Shown piece after piece: positions 36,037 to 44,450 of a DNA stretch of 47,895 nt; within the stretch, counting starts at the first letter, position 1, and every line of letters starts with the position of its first letter. A program made the translations under genes and the position numbers. The notes under the pieces are model-generated. The model had not been told where the DNA came from, searched no databases, and saw nothing but the letters and a program-made list of their open reading frames with translations. The stretch is from Pseudomonadales bacterium (GTDB lineage: Bacteria; Pseudomonadota; Gammaproteobacteria; Pseudomonadales; Azotimanducaceae), in NCBI GenBank assembly GCA_029249645.1, contig JAQWWC010000057.1, positions 1 through 47,895 of the forward strand. The letters are read 5' to 3'.

Positions 36037-37005
36037 CTATCGAGACACTTTAACATGCCACGGTTCAAACCGAACCCCGGCTTGGTTTTGATCCGGATAG
36101 CGCAAGGTCACATAGGACAGTCTCTGCATCTTGCGATAGACTTCTGAACGCGCGAAGGCGCGGGAGAAATTTTCTCCCGCCAATTCGGTGGAGCCGACGT
36201 CAAAATCGCCAGAGAAATGAAAGGAATAGCCCGGCGGCGCTAAACTCCGCGATGTCATCGAAACATTGCCATCGCATGCGATGAGCTTAGTCAGAAACAA
36301 TGTGCTCTGCTTAGGGATGCCCCGCACGCCAGACGTTAAGATTAGATCCGAACCAATATCAGCCCGCATACGATCAAATAGGGGCTTTGCCCGACGCTTG
36401 TATAAATACTGACCTGACTGCGGGTCGTAGTGCAATAGACTGGGCCGCAAGTCTGCCAACAAGTCGTTAACAACCCTCTGGCCCAAGAACCCATAGGTCG
36501 TCGCATCTTGATAAAACAACCATTGCAAGAGCCCCATTTCTTCAACCGTAAACCGCTCAATTTCCGATGTTAAGGCAGCCGATTTCAGTAACTGATTAAA
36601 CCCTAAAATATTAAAATAGCCGTGGCCGAAATGACGCTGGGCCCGATTCAGCCTGGCAAGAGTTGTCGGCATGACCGCGCGCTGATCCGTGTTGAGATAA
36701 ACATCATCAGGCGAAACCCGGTCTGGGACCTGCATTTTCCGGGCGTTTAGCAACATCTGATCGACTTGCTGCTGGGAGAACCCAAAGGATCTTAGGAATT
36801 CCGCCTGATCTGGCAAAACGGGCTCTTGCGCGCTGAGGTTAAGGCGACGGGTTGCATTGCCCTGCCCTTGCGCCCTTGGCGCAAGGGCGCCGACTTGACG
36901 CCGCCCGGCGATTCTTTCCAACGCGACCAGACCATATAAACCTGAAGCGACCGCGCCGCTGCCGAGTAAGAGCTTAATAACACGCCGTTTGTCGAGGTCC
37001 ACCAT
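36037..37005 (-). CDS. Exported M15-family (VanY-like) peptidase, probable D-Ala-D-Ala carboxypeptidase
   Basis: Likely zinc peptidase acting on peptidoglycan stem peptides in the periplasm. The C-terminal domain (about 215-322) shows LILTSGVRG, then SFHFSGDFDVG with zinc ligands His263 and Asp269, and FEPWHVKV with Glu314 and His317, the ExxH motif of family M15. The N terminus has KRRVIKLLLGSGAVASGLYG, a twin-arginine-like signal or membrane anchor. The middle, residues 60-210, is helical and matches no family I recognise. The specific substrate is inference from the family. It stands alone between repeats and the amidohydrolase gene on the same strand. Confidence 0.75.
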   Translation of the reverse strand: MVDLDKRRVIKLLLGSGAVASGLYGLVALERIAGRRQVGALAPRAQGQGNATRRLNLSAQEPVLPDQAEFLRSFGFSQQQVDQMLLNARKMQVPDRVSPDDVYLNTDQRAVMPTTLARLNRAQRHFGHGYFNILGFNQLLKSAALTSEIERFTVEEMGLLQWLFYQDATTYGFLGQRVVNDLLADLRPSLLHYDPQSGQYLYKRRAKPLFDRMRADIGSDLILTSGVRGIPKQSTLFLTKLIACDGNVSMTSRSLAPPGYSFHFSGDFDVGSTELAGENFSRAFARSEVYRKMQRLSYVTLRYPDQNQAGVRFEPWHVKVSR

Positions 37006-37058
37006 ATCAATTGGACTTAGGGTTATATTGAGTTCACAGCGATTATCCGTCTAACGCC

Positions 37059-38231
37059 TTAGGAAGACAGTACCGCAGCCCCCCGAGCATAAATCTCCAA
37101 TGGTTTTTGCAGCGCGCGAAGATCGCTCAAAGGCGATTCCGGCAGAATCATTAAGTCAGCCGACAAACCATTTACCACCCTACCCGTCAAGTTTTCGATG
37201 CCTAAGGCAAGGGCGCAATCGCTGGTTGCGCTTCGTAAGGTCTCAACGTTCGAGAATGCCGCCACCGCTTGATAGACCGCAAGCGCTTTGGGCAAATCCT
37301 CATGAAAAACGTTCGGAATGCCCGCATCGGTGGACGCGATAAACTGGCACCCATTCGACTTCATCGTCTGGTATCGCGTATTCATTGCTGCCAAGTAATT
37401 GACATTGCTCAGATGACGACCCCAACCAGCATTCACGGTGGGTGAGATCCAAATACCTGCCTCAGCGATGTCCTTCGCCAACTCAAGGTCAAAGTGTTTA
37501 CCCCAACCATTGGGTCCAACCCATGAGCAATGCTCAATGGTCGTGACGCCCGCATGTGCGGCATGCCGAATGCCATCCGTTCCATGACAATGCGCTGCAA
37601 CCGAATAGCCCAACCGATTGGCCTCGTTTACGATGGATTGCATCACAGCACCATCGAATTGCGAGTCCATTGGCTTGCTTCCCGGGGTAATGTTGCCGCC
37701 GGTTGCCATGACTTTAATTAAATCAACACCCGCTTCTGCTTGCCGCGCAATCACTGTCATAGCAGCCGCTGTATCCTCAGCCTCGCCCCCCCAAAAATGG
37801 CAATGCCCACCCGGGGAAGTAATGGGTTGACCCGCGCAAATCAGCCGTGGGCCAGGTATCTCGCCCGCTAAGATCGCATCTCGAATCTTAAGCTCAAGCC
37901 ATTGACCACCCCCTAGGTCTCTCGCGGCAGTAATACCCGCTTCAACCATTTTTTTTGCGCGCAAAGCCATTGCCTTCAGCTGGGTCGCTTCGGGAACTTT
38001 GCCATGGGCAAAGGGATCGGATTCCTCCGGATCCAGACACAGGTGGATATGGGCATCGATCAAGCCCGGGATCACATAAGCCCCAGCAAGATCCTTTGTC
38101 GGCTCGTTACCAATGCGATCGTCTGAGGTCGTACACTGCAAAGTACCCTCGGGCAAAATACGTATCGCATCATAGTCGCTCGAATAGTCTGACTCACAAC
38201 CATCCCACAGTGTGACATTTCGTAATAACAT
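37059..38231 (-). CDS. Metal-dependent amidohydrolase (imidazolonepropionase/prolidase-like)
   Basis: Cytoplasmic amidohydrolase-superfamily enzyme. The metal site is complete: His61 and His63 in LIDAHIHL, a probably carboxylated Lys173 in LIKVMATGG, His214 and His216 in AAHCHG, His234 in IEHCSW, and Asp302 in ASTDAGIP. The pattern, with LIKVMATGG and the long insertions, is that of the group containing Xaa-Pro and related dipeptidases and aryl-amidases. I cannot assign the substrate. Length 390 is normal. No signal peptide is visible. Lies 53 bp upstream of the M15 peptidase on the same strand; a link through dipeptide breakdown is possible but unproven. Confidence 0.8.
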   Translation of the reverse strand: MLLRNVTLWDGCESDYSSDYDAIRILPEGTLQCTTSDDRIGNEPTKDLAGAYVIPGLIDAHIHLCLDPEESDPFAHGKVPEATQLKAMALRAKKMVEAGITAARDLGGGQWLELKIRDAILAGEIPGPRLICAGQPITSPGGHCHFWGGEAEDTAAAMTVIARQAEAGVDLIKVMATGGNITPGSKPMDSQFDGAVMQSIVNEANRLGYSVAAHCHGTDGIRHAAHAGVTTIEHCSWVGPNGWGKHFDLELAKDIAEAGIWISPTVNAGWGRHLSNVNYLAAMNTRYQTMKSNGCQFIASTDAGIPNVFHEDLPKALAVYQAVAAFSNVETLRSATSDCALALGIENLTGRVVNGLSADLMILPESPLSDLRALQKPLEIYARGAAVLSS

Positions 38232-38343
38232 ACGCCTCGGACCTATTTTTATTTCACCATATCATAGCAGAGACCTTACAGCCGCTTGGCGCCTAGACCA
38301 CTGACAGCGTCGTTCAGCCGATGATAAAACCCAAGCAGGCGCG

Positions 38344-39114
38344 TTAGCGATTCAGCCGTAAGACTTCAAGCAGCCCAGCAAGAATAAGATCGGTCACGAC
38401 GTGGTCAAAAATCTGCTCGCTGTCAAACAGGTGAACGAAACCACCGGTGCCGACCACCAGCGGCGGCTCATTTGGAAACTCTTGCGCTGTGATTCGACTC
38501 ACCAGTTCCTTAATCATGCCAACGTTCGACCAGAACAATCCCGTCTGAATACTCTCAATCGTTGTCGTGCCAATGGCATTCTTAACAGGCTTAATTTCAA
38601 CCGAGGGTAACTGAGCCGTTCTCATCTCGAGGGCTTCCATCGACAACCGCACACCCGGCAAAATATTCCCCCCAAGGAAGGTTCGATCCGATCGAATTGC
38701 ACATACGGTTGTTGCCGTACCAAAGTCCGCAACAATCAGATGTCGATCGGGAAATAATTTTATCGCGCCAACCGCATCCGCAATCCGATCAGCACCTACT
38801 TCTTTCGGGTCCCGGTAAGCGATCTTCAAGCCGGTTTTAATCCCGGGCCGCAGGACAAGCGGCTCAATTTCAAAGTATTTTTGCGCGCAGGCGCGAAGGG
38901 AGTACAAAAGATCGGGGACCACGCAACAAATGACGATTTCGCGGATCGCCGTTGGGTCCACATCATTTTCTCGCAGTACACTCCGAAAAAACACACCCAA
39001 CTCATCAGAGCTACTGCGCAACTGAGAGGTTCTTCTAAACTGCGTGATGAGCTGGCCTTCATCAAAAACACCGCCATAAACCTGTGTATTGCCCACATCG
39101 AGACATAAGATCAT
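38344..39114 (-). CDS. coaX: Type III pantothenate kinase
   Basis: Phosphorylates pantothenate, the first step to coenzyme A; the type III enzyme is not feedback-inhibited by CoA. ASKHA-fold motifs are ILCLDVGNTQVYGGVF (phosphate 1), GADRIADAVGA, IVADFGTATTVCAI (phosphate 2) and GGNILPGVRLSMEAL. The adenosine region holds VVGTGGFVHLF. Length 256 is normal. Its ATG overlaps the panC stop by 4 bp, putting the kinase directly after the two pantothenate-synthesis genes. Confidence 0.95.
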   Translation of the reverse strand: MILCLDVGNTQVYGGVFDEGQLITQFRRTSQLRSSSDELGVFFRSVLRENDVDPTAIREIVICCVVPDLLYSLRACAQKYFEIEPLVLRPGIKTGLKIAYRDPKEVGADRIADAVGAIKLFPDRHLIVADFGTATTVCAIRSDRTFLGGNILPGVRLSMEALEMRTAQLPSVEIKPVKNAIGTTTIESIQTGLFWSNVGMIKELVSRITAQEFPNEPPLVVGTGGFVHLFDSEQIFDHVVTDLILAGLLEVLRLNR

Positions 39115-39881
39115 ATTTTGATCCTCACATTATCAATTAATCGAATTTCATCTGATGCGGCTCCGACCCGAACTGCCCCAAACCGTCGTCCCTTCGCACT
39201 TGTCACATACTCCACGGAAAATCCCGCATGGCTTAGCGCCGAGCGTGCGGCGTCATCAGATTCTGAATTGCGCAAACAAGGATACAGTTTTGCCGCCAAC
39301 GTACGCTGCGCTTCCGTCAATCGCCGATTGCGCGAACTCATTGCAAGACCATCTGCCTCTCGCACCGTCGGCACAGATTCGATCCGTGTGTTCAAAAACA
39401 GAGCCAACGCCATCCCCTTTATCAACTCGAACTGTTGGTAATCTTTTTCCCCAAAGTAGGCCGCATTGGCTTGTACTAGATTGAGCAGCTTCAGCACGAC
39501 GGTTAGCACACCTCGAAAATGCCCAGCGCGCGCGGCCCCGCAGCGATCCTGACTTAATAACAATTCATCGACAACGTAATGATCGTCCTCGCAATACAAA
39601 GCCCTGACCGACGGGAGAAAGAGCGCGGAGATCCCAAGGGTTTCCAGCAATTGCTGATCTTCTGACTCCGTTCGCGGGTAGCATTCAAGGTCTTCAGCCT
39701 GATTAAACTGCATCGGGTTCACAAAAATCGAGACCACTACGTGTTGGTGCCGAGCCTTTGCGGCCTCAATCAGCGCGCAGTGGCCGGCATGCAACGCGCC
39801 CATTGTGGGAACAAACCCAACAGAGTCATCAAGCGTCTTACGGTACGCCCGCAAGCCCTCGGTGGTGCGGATAATTTTCAC
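39111..39881 (-). CDS. panC: Pantothenate synthetase
   Basis: Condenses pantoate and beta-alanine using ATP to form pantothenate; cytoplasmic. Nucleotidyltransferase motifs are GFVPTMGALHAGHCALIEAA (the HxGH site is HAGH), VVSIFVNPMQFNQAEDLECYPRT, and YFGEKDYQQFELIKGM. The KMSKS-like segment is GLAMSSRNRRLTEAQR. The length of 256 is somewhat short of E. coli (283), the difference lying in the C-terminal domain. Overlaps panB and coaX by 4 bp each. Confidence 0.95.
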   Translation of the reverse strand: MKIIRTTEGLRAYRKTLDDSVGFVPTMGALHAGHCALIEAAKARHQHVVVSIFVNPMQFNQAEDLECYPRTESEDQQLLETLGISALFLPSVRALYCEDDHYVVDELLLSQDRCGAARAGHFRGVLTVVLKLLNLVQANAAYFGEKDYQQFELIKGMALALFLNTRIESVPTVREADGLAMSSRNRRLTEAQRTLAAKLYPCLRNSESDDAARSALSHAGFSVEYVTSAKGRRFGAVRVGAASDEIRLIDNVRIKI

Positions 39882-40669
39882 GTGTAGCTTTCACACAAAG
39901 CCGGGAAAGCGCCTTGCGATACATCTTCGTGGTAGTGATTCAACGCCCCGACCACGTCACCTGCCAGATCTGCATAATGCCGCAAGAACTTAGGATGAAA
40001 TCCTCGATTGGCCCCTAGCAAGTCTTGAAGGACCAATACTTGTCCATCAACCTGAACTCCAGCACCGATTCCTATCACTGGGCAGTCAAGGGATTGAGCA
40101 ATGAGCTTTGCAACCTTTGCCGGCACACATTCCAGAACCAAGGCGGCGATACCAACCCGTTCAAGCTGCTTGGCTTCCTGACTCAATACCTCCGCAGCGG
40201 CTTCCGTTTTCGCTTGCACCCGGTGCCCGCCTAGCTGCAAAACGGCCTGAGGGGTCAACCCCAAATGGCCCACAACCGGCAATCCCGCTTCAACCAAATG
40301 GGAAATCAGTGTTAGTTGGTGCTTTGCACCTTCTATTTTTACCGCGTGCGCACCCGCTTGAATCAGCGCCGTCGCGGCGGCAACGCCAGATGAAAAATCA
40401 CTGCTGGCCGTCATAAACGGCATATCCGCAATAATGACTTTATCGCCGGCACCTCGAGCAACCGCTGCAACATGCGGCAGCATCAGTTCGAGCGTTGCGT
40501 GCACCGTCGAGGGAAATCCGTGCATCACAACGGCTAAAGAGTCGCCGACCAATATACTGTCAACAGCCGATTCTGCGACCAGCTGCGCTGACCAGAAATC
40601 ATAACAAGTGACCATCGATATTTTTTGTTGGGCGGCTTTCATTGCTTGAAAGCGGGTGATCGATTGCAT
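39878..40669 (-). CDS. panB: 3-methyl-2-oxobutanoate hydroxymethyltransferase
   Basis: Makes ketopantoate from alpha-ketoisovalerate and methylene-tetrahydrofolate, the first step of pantothenate synthesis. TIM-barrel signatures are MVTCYDFWSAQLV, ILVGDSLAVVMHGF, KIEGA, VVGHLGLTPQAV, LECVPA and VIGIGAGVQVDGQVLVLQDLLG. I choose the ATG at 40669 (263 residues), preceded by CTGGAG at the right distance. The frame stays open 29 codons further, but those residues do not resemble the family. First gene of panB-panC-coaX; panE and panD are not here. Confidence 0.96.
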   Translation of the reverse strand: MQSITRFQAMKAAQQKISMVTCYDFWSAQLVAESAVDSILVGDSLAVVMHGFPSTVHATLELMLPHVAAVARGAGDKVIIADMPFMTASSDFSSGVAAATALIQAGAHAVKIEGAKHQLTLISHLVEAGLPVVGHLGLTPQAVLQLGGHRVQAKTEAAAEVLSQEAKQLERVGIAALVLECVPAKVAKLIAQSLDCPVIGIGAGVQVDGQVLVLQDLLGANRGFHPKFLRHYADLAGDVVGALNHYHEDVSQGAFPALCESYT

Positions 40670-40904
40670 AGCTATTCTCCAGTTAAAGGTAGAATGCGCC
40701 AATCGACAGGCAGGGCCTTTTAAAAGCCGAACAGGTACCTGTCCAATTGGGATCAAGTCCTTAAAATTCGTTAATCGGTTCGCCAGACGCTTTTAACGTC
40801 TGCACACTCGCGGAATACCCATCTTTTAAGATTGAGTTTCAACGCCGACTCTAGAGATTTTTTTAAACCCCGTCAAACCCGTCGCCAACAAATTGGAAAG
40901 CCTG

Positions 40905-40910
40905 TAGAAT
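40905..40910 (+). promoter_or_regulatory. Candidate -10 element of the tRNA gene
   Basis: TAGAAT ends 10 bp before the first base of the tRNA. No convincing -35 hexamer is seen 16-18 bp upstream. Confidence 0.35.
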
Positions 40911-40920
40911 CCTTGTTCGC

Positions 40921-40997
40921 GGGCCTATAGCTCAGTTGGTTAGAGCACTGGACTCATAATCCATTGGTCGAAGGTTCGAGTCCTTCTGGGCCCACCA
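40921..40997 (+). tRNA. tRNA-Ile2 (CAU anticodon, lysidine-type)
   Basis: A complete 77-nt cloverleaf with encoded CCA. The acceptor stem GGGCCTA pairs with TGGGCCC, the D arm is GCTCAGTTGGTTAGAGC, the anticodon CAT lies at 40955-40957 in CTCATAA, and the T arm contains GGTTCGAGTCC. A CAU anticodon fits initiator Met, elongator Met or Ile2. The consecutive C4-G69 and C5-G68 pairs are the known determinants for TilS, which converts the wobble C to lysidine, and elongator tRNA-Met lacks them. I therefore call Ile2 (reads AUA). The 27-43 pair (C/T) is mismatched. Confidence 0.85.
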
Positions 40998-41060
40998 TAT
41001 TCTGCTGTTAAAGCTGTTTTCTGCTGTGAAAAGTCTCGGCAAATAAACAGAAGGCTGCCG

Positions 41061-43043
41061 TTAAGCGTCACTTCTTAGCGTCATGAACTCATTGACCGAA
41101 AGCGCTAGATCGTATCGGTCCTTGGCAACCTGCAAAATCTGCTCAGCAAACTGCGGGTGGTCTCGTAGGATGCGTTTGAAGTCGTTTTGACTCAAAACAA
41201 AAAGGTCACACAGCGTCTTAGCCCGGACATCGGCCGTCCGCGCCGTCGTCAGCAGCAAAGCCACTTCTCCGAAGAATTGGCCATCCTGAAGCTGATTGAC
41301 GATCTCCCCTTTGAGGTCGAGCACATCAACTTCACCGCGACAGATGAAATACATTTCCGTGCTCACCTCACCTTGTCGGATGATGGTCTCACCGGGCGCC
41401 GCCGTCATTGGACGCAAGGCCAGTATGACTGCGCTGAGCAACAAGGCGTCTGCACCTTTGAACAACGGAGACTCTTCCAAAACATCCGGGGTAACAACCT
41501 CAAACCATCGTCGCCCATCCTTCTCTAACAATTCGAAGGCCGATTTTGGTCCCCAGGAATTTCGTGTGTAATTTGGAAACTCTGTCGCGGGTGCCCGTTC
41601 CCAGTGATCTAGCAGCGGCTGCGCAATGCGCCAAGCCGCCTCGACCAAATCCCCCCTGGAAAATAGGGTTGCATCACCACGAGAGCACGCATACAACATA
41701 ACTTCATAACCGGTGTAGCGCGAGGACTTGAAGGCTTCACCATAATTAAAGCTCATATCAACCGCCTGTAACTGCATCGTAGGCCCCGGCGTCTTCGCCT
41801 GAAACATTAGGTCGATCCCCTGAAAGGGCTGAATATGGAACACCAACCGGTTCGATGTCAGATTTTGCACGCCAGTGCCCTTAAACATTGTCTCCGGTGG
41901 TTTCTTAAATTCTATGACGATTTCCGTACTGCGTTTCCAGAGCGCCTTTCCCGATCGCAAATAAATCGGTACTCCTTGCCATCGCAAGTTATCAATATGT
42001 AGTTTTGCAGCAGCAAAAGTCTCCGTCTTTGATTGTGGGTCCACATCGGCCTCTTCCCGATACCCGGACTGAACGACGTCCCCGTGCGCGTCATAAGCCG
42101 GGCCGTATTGGCCTCTAACGACATTTTCTCGGACCTCATCGTCCGTATAAATACGGACTGATTCCAACAGCTTGGCTTTCTCATTGCGAATAGAGTCCGC
42201 CTCAAAGGATCCGGGCGGCTCCATACAGATGTACGACAACATCTGGAACATATGATTTTGGATCATGTCCCTCAGCACACCAGACTGATCGTAGTATCCT
42301 CCTCGACCTTGAACGTCCACGGCTTCACAAACATTAAACTGTATATTGTCTATATGGTACTTATTCCATAAAGGTTCAAACATGCCATTTGAAAATCGAA
42401 AGGCCAGTAAGTTTTGGACCGTTTCTTTCCCCAAATAATGGTCAACGCGATAAATTTGCTCTTCTTTCCAGTACTGTAAGATTTCTTGATTGAGCGCCAA
42501 TGCCGACTGTAAATTCACTCCAAAGGGTTTCTCAACGATAATACGCTTCCAGCCACTGCCTTCCTGAAACCCTGCTTTATACAAGTTTTCGCACAAGGCG
42601 CCAAAAAACCGGGGCGCCATGGCAAAGTAGAACAAGATATTGCCGCCAGCCTGATATTTTTTGTCGAGTGCCTGAACCGCTTTCTTTAGACCCTTAAAAC
42701 TCTCAACATCTATATCCGCGCTTTTAAAAAAGAAGCGAGAAAGCAAGTCATCGCTCACCACCTCATCAAACTCGTGGCGTGTATGAAATGCGCGTAAGCC
42801 AGTCGTCTCACTCGCCATCGATGACCGAAATGCTTCGTTGCTCAGTTTGCTCCGACCTGTCCCAAGGACCGCAAAATTTGGCGAAAGCAGATCATCACAC
42901 GCTAGATTATAGAGCGATGGCACTAAAAGACGCTTTGTCAGATCCCCTGATGCGCCAAAGATGACCATGACACATGGTTCACTGAGCGGATTAACAAACT
43001 CGGAGTCCGAACTCGAGGCTTCACTTTTTTCTAGGATTACCAT
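41061..43043 (-). CDS. zwf: Glucose-6-phosphate dehydrogenase fused to a C-terminal cyclic-nucleotide-binding domain
   Basis: Residues 1-about 515 are a complete G6PDH: NADP site IFGASGDLTKR (28-38), IVEKPFG, the substrate site YRVDHYLGKE (Lys206) and catalytic His264 in IQNHMFQM. Residues about 523-645 form a CRP-like CNBD, with PGETIIRQGEVSTEMYFICRG and the phosphate-binding cassette FGEVALLLTTARTADVRA (Gly592, Glu593, Arg602, Thr603). Usual bacterial Zwf is about 490-500 residues, so the fusion adds some 150. Thr next to the cassette Arg resembles cGMP-preferring domains, though ligand choice is inference. It makes NADPH for reduction, probably under allosteric second-messenger control. 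AGGAGG stands before the ATG. It lies 96 bp downstream of a multiheme cytochrome gene on the same strand; no pgl or edd gene is adjacent. Confidence 0.93.
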   Translation of the reverse strand: MVILEKSEASSSDSEFVNPLSEPCVMVIFGASGDLTKRLLVPSLYNLACDDLLSPNFAVLGTGRSKLSNEAFRSSMASETTGLRAFHTRHEFDEVVSDDLLSRFFFKSADIDVESFKGLKKAVQALDKKYQAGGNILFYFAMAPRFFGALCENLYKAGFQEGSGWKRIIVEKPFGVNLQSALALNQEILQYWKEEQIYRVDHYLGKETVQNLLAFRFSNGMFEPLWNKYHIDNIQFNVCEAVDVQGRGGYYDQSGVLRDMIQNHMFQMLSYICMEPPGSFEADSIRNEKAKLLESVRIYTDDEVRENVVRGQYGPAYDAHGDVVQSGYREEADVDPQSKTETFAAAKLHIDNLRWQGVPIYLRSGKALWKRSTEIVIEFKKPPETMFKGTGVQNLTSNRLVFHIQPFQGIDLMFQAKTPGPTMQLQAVDMSFNYGEAFKSSRYTGYEVMLYACSRGDATLFSRGDLVEAAWRIAQPLLDHWERAPATEFPNYTRNSWGPKSAFELLEKDGRRWFEVVTPDVLEESPLFKGADALLLSAVILALRPMTAAPGETIIRQGEVSTEMYFICRGEVDVLDLKGEIVNQLQDGQFFGEVALLLTTARTADVRAKTLCDLFVLSQNDFKRILRDHPQFAEQILQVAKDRYDLALSVNEFMTLRSDA

Positions 43044-43139
43044 TTGGCGTGCCTCCTAAAACTGACAACGACCTAAAATCAATGAGTCTTCAGGGACCTT
43101 AGGAAACCCGCCTGCACGACATTTGGCAAAAGACACCTC

Positions 43140-44450
43140 TTACAATGCGCTAATGGATTGACCACTCTGCTCCGCCTCAAGCTCAATCAGAGCCTCTCTG
43201 AACGCACGATGAGAAAATTTTGAGGGCTCCGCAATTTGATCGCTTAAAAACCGGTTGACCGCCTCAGAGTCAACACCCAATGCTAATAGTGCGAAGTAAA
43301 CTTGCTCAGCACCGGCATAATCTTGAACAAGGCTATCTGAAGTAAAAATTTTGGCCCGCATTTGCCTGATGGCTTCAGCTTCCACAGACGACTCATTCAC
43401 GTGAGATTTTAATTGCATCAGTCCCGTTCGCAGCTTTCCAGCCGCCTCTCGAAAAGACACTCGGCTCAAGGCAATCGCTTTATTCATTTGAATAAGCAAG
43501 TCGGCTATTTGAGAGTGATTGTCTAAACCGAGGCTTAGCTCGATAAGCGAGGCAAACCTTATATTATAATCAGAAAGCACGATCTGGCCGATTTTTCGAC
43601 CCTCATTGCGGCCCTGAACAGAGTCAAATACCGCACCAGCATCCGCAAAATCCTGATGACACGCGCGGCAGTCAAACAAGGAAAGCTCCGGCACTAGGGC
43701 CGCACCCACTTCACGATGCAACACTAAGTCCAAGTATCGTTCAGCCGCCGTAATTTGACCCAATGCCCAAACTTGAGCGGTCATAACATCGATATCTTGC
43801 CCTTGCTCAGACTGATCGACTTCATAGTGAGCTTGAAGATCTTCGAAAATTGATAATTCGAACGCAAGTCTTGGGTGTCCCGCACTCATCATTTCATGGG
43901 TTACAAACTGATTCCCATTATTCGAGCCCAAATGACAATCCAAGCAGACTTGGGCTCTTAAATTAACATTGGATAGATCCACGAACCCCATCTCGGCGTG
44001 ACGACTGGCATCCCAAGACGCGTCATAGTGCAATTTCAGCCAACGCTCAGACCCCCCATGGCAGCTTTCGCAACTAACGCCATCGGTTATTTGGTAATAC
44101 AACCCTTGGCCACCTTCTGGCACTAAGTCCGTATGACACCCCAAGCATTCCGCGCGTTTCGAGGCATCTTCCCAGCCCATATTGTGCGTAATCGCTTTCC
44201 CTAACGTCCCATTCAAAACTTGGTAAGCTCTATGATGCGCGCCCAGATAACTATGAGACGACTGCCATATCGCTATTTCGTTCTGAAAAACCACATCGCC
44301 TGTCGAGTGCTGCCGACCATGACACATTGAGCCACCACAACTGTTTACGCCCAGATGCTGATCTTGCTGACTCGCCTTTTGATCCGCTTGCAAATTTATA
44401 GAAATAGAAAAGCTCGCGATACACAGCAGACCTAACAGACATCGTTTCAT
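43140..44450 (-). CDS. Secreted pentaheme c-type cytochrome (c554-like)
   Basis: Periplasmic electron carrier. After a signal peptide (CLLGLLCIASFSISINLQA) there are five heme sites: C38-x4-C43-His44 (CGGSMCHG), CLGCH at 102-106, CESCH at 127-131, CLDCH at 169-173 and CRACH at 261-265. The CX4CH first site and the SAGHPRLAFEL motif are, as I recall, recurrent in multiheme proteins related to cytochrome c554. The C-terminal 170 residues have no heme sites and are helical. Redox partners are unknown. Its start overlaps the FHA-decaheme gene by 4 bp, so the two proteins are made together and probably work in series. Confidence 0.85.
   Translation of the reverse strand: MKRCLLGLLCIASFSISINLQADQKASQQDQHLGVNSCGGSMCHGRQHSTGDVVFQNEIAIWQSSHSYLGAHHRAYQVLNGTLGKAITHNMGWEDASKRAECLGCHTDLVPEGGQGLYYQITDGVSCESCHGGSERWLKLHYDASWDASRHAEMGFVDLSNVNLRAQVCLDCHLGSNNGNQFVTHEMMSAGHPRLAFELSIFEDLQAHYEVDQSEQGQDIDVMTAQVWALGQITAAERYLDLVLHREVGAALVPELSLFDCRACHQDFADAGAVFDSVQGRNEGRKIGQIVLSDYNIRFASLIELSLGLDNHSQIADLLIQMNKAIALSRVSFREAAGKLRTGLMQLKSHVNESSVEAEAIRQMRAKIFTSDSLVQDYAGAEQVYFALLALGVDSEAVNRFLSDQIAEPSKFSHRAFREALIELEAEQSGQSISAL

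Noticed and set aside
40670-40756. N-terminal extension of panB by 29 residues
   Set aside because: The added residues do not match PanB, while the ATG at 40669 has a proper CTGGAG upstream and gives the family length.
41000-41035. Direct repeat TTCTGCTGT (two copies) after the tRNA, possible terminator or att-like duplication
   Set aside because: The 9-bp copies are short, the hairpin TTTTC/GAAAA is weak with no T-run, the repeat does not match the tRNA 3' end, and no integrase gene is nearby.
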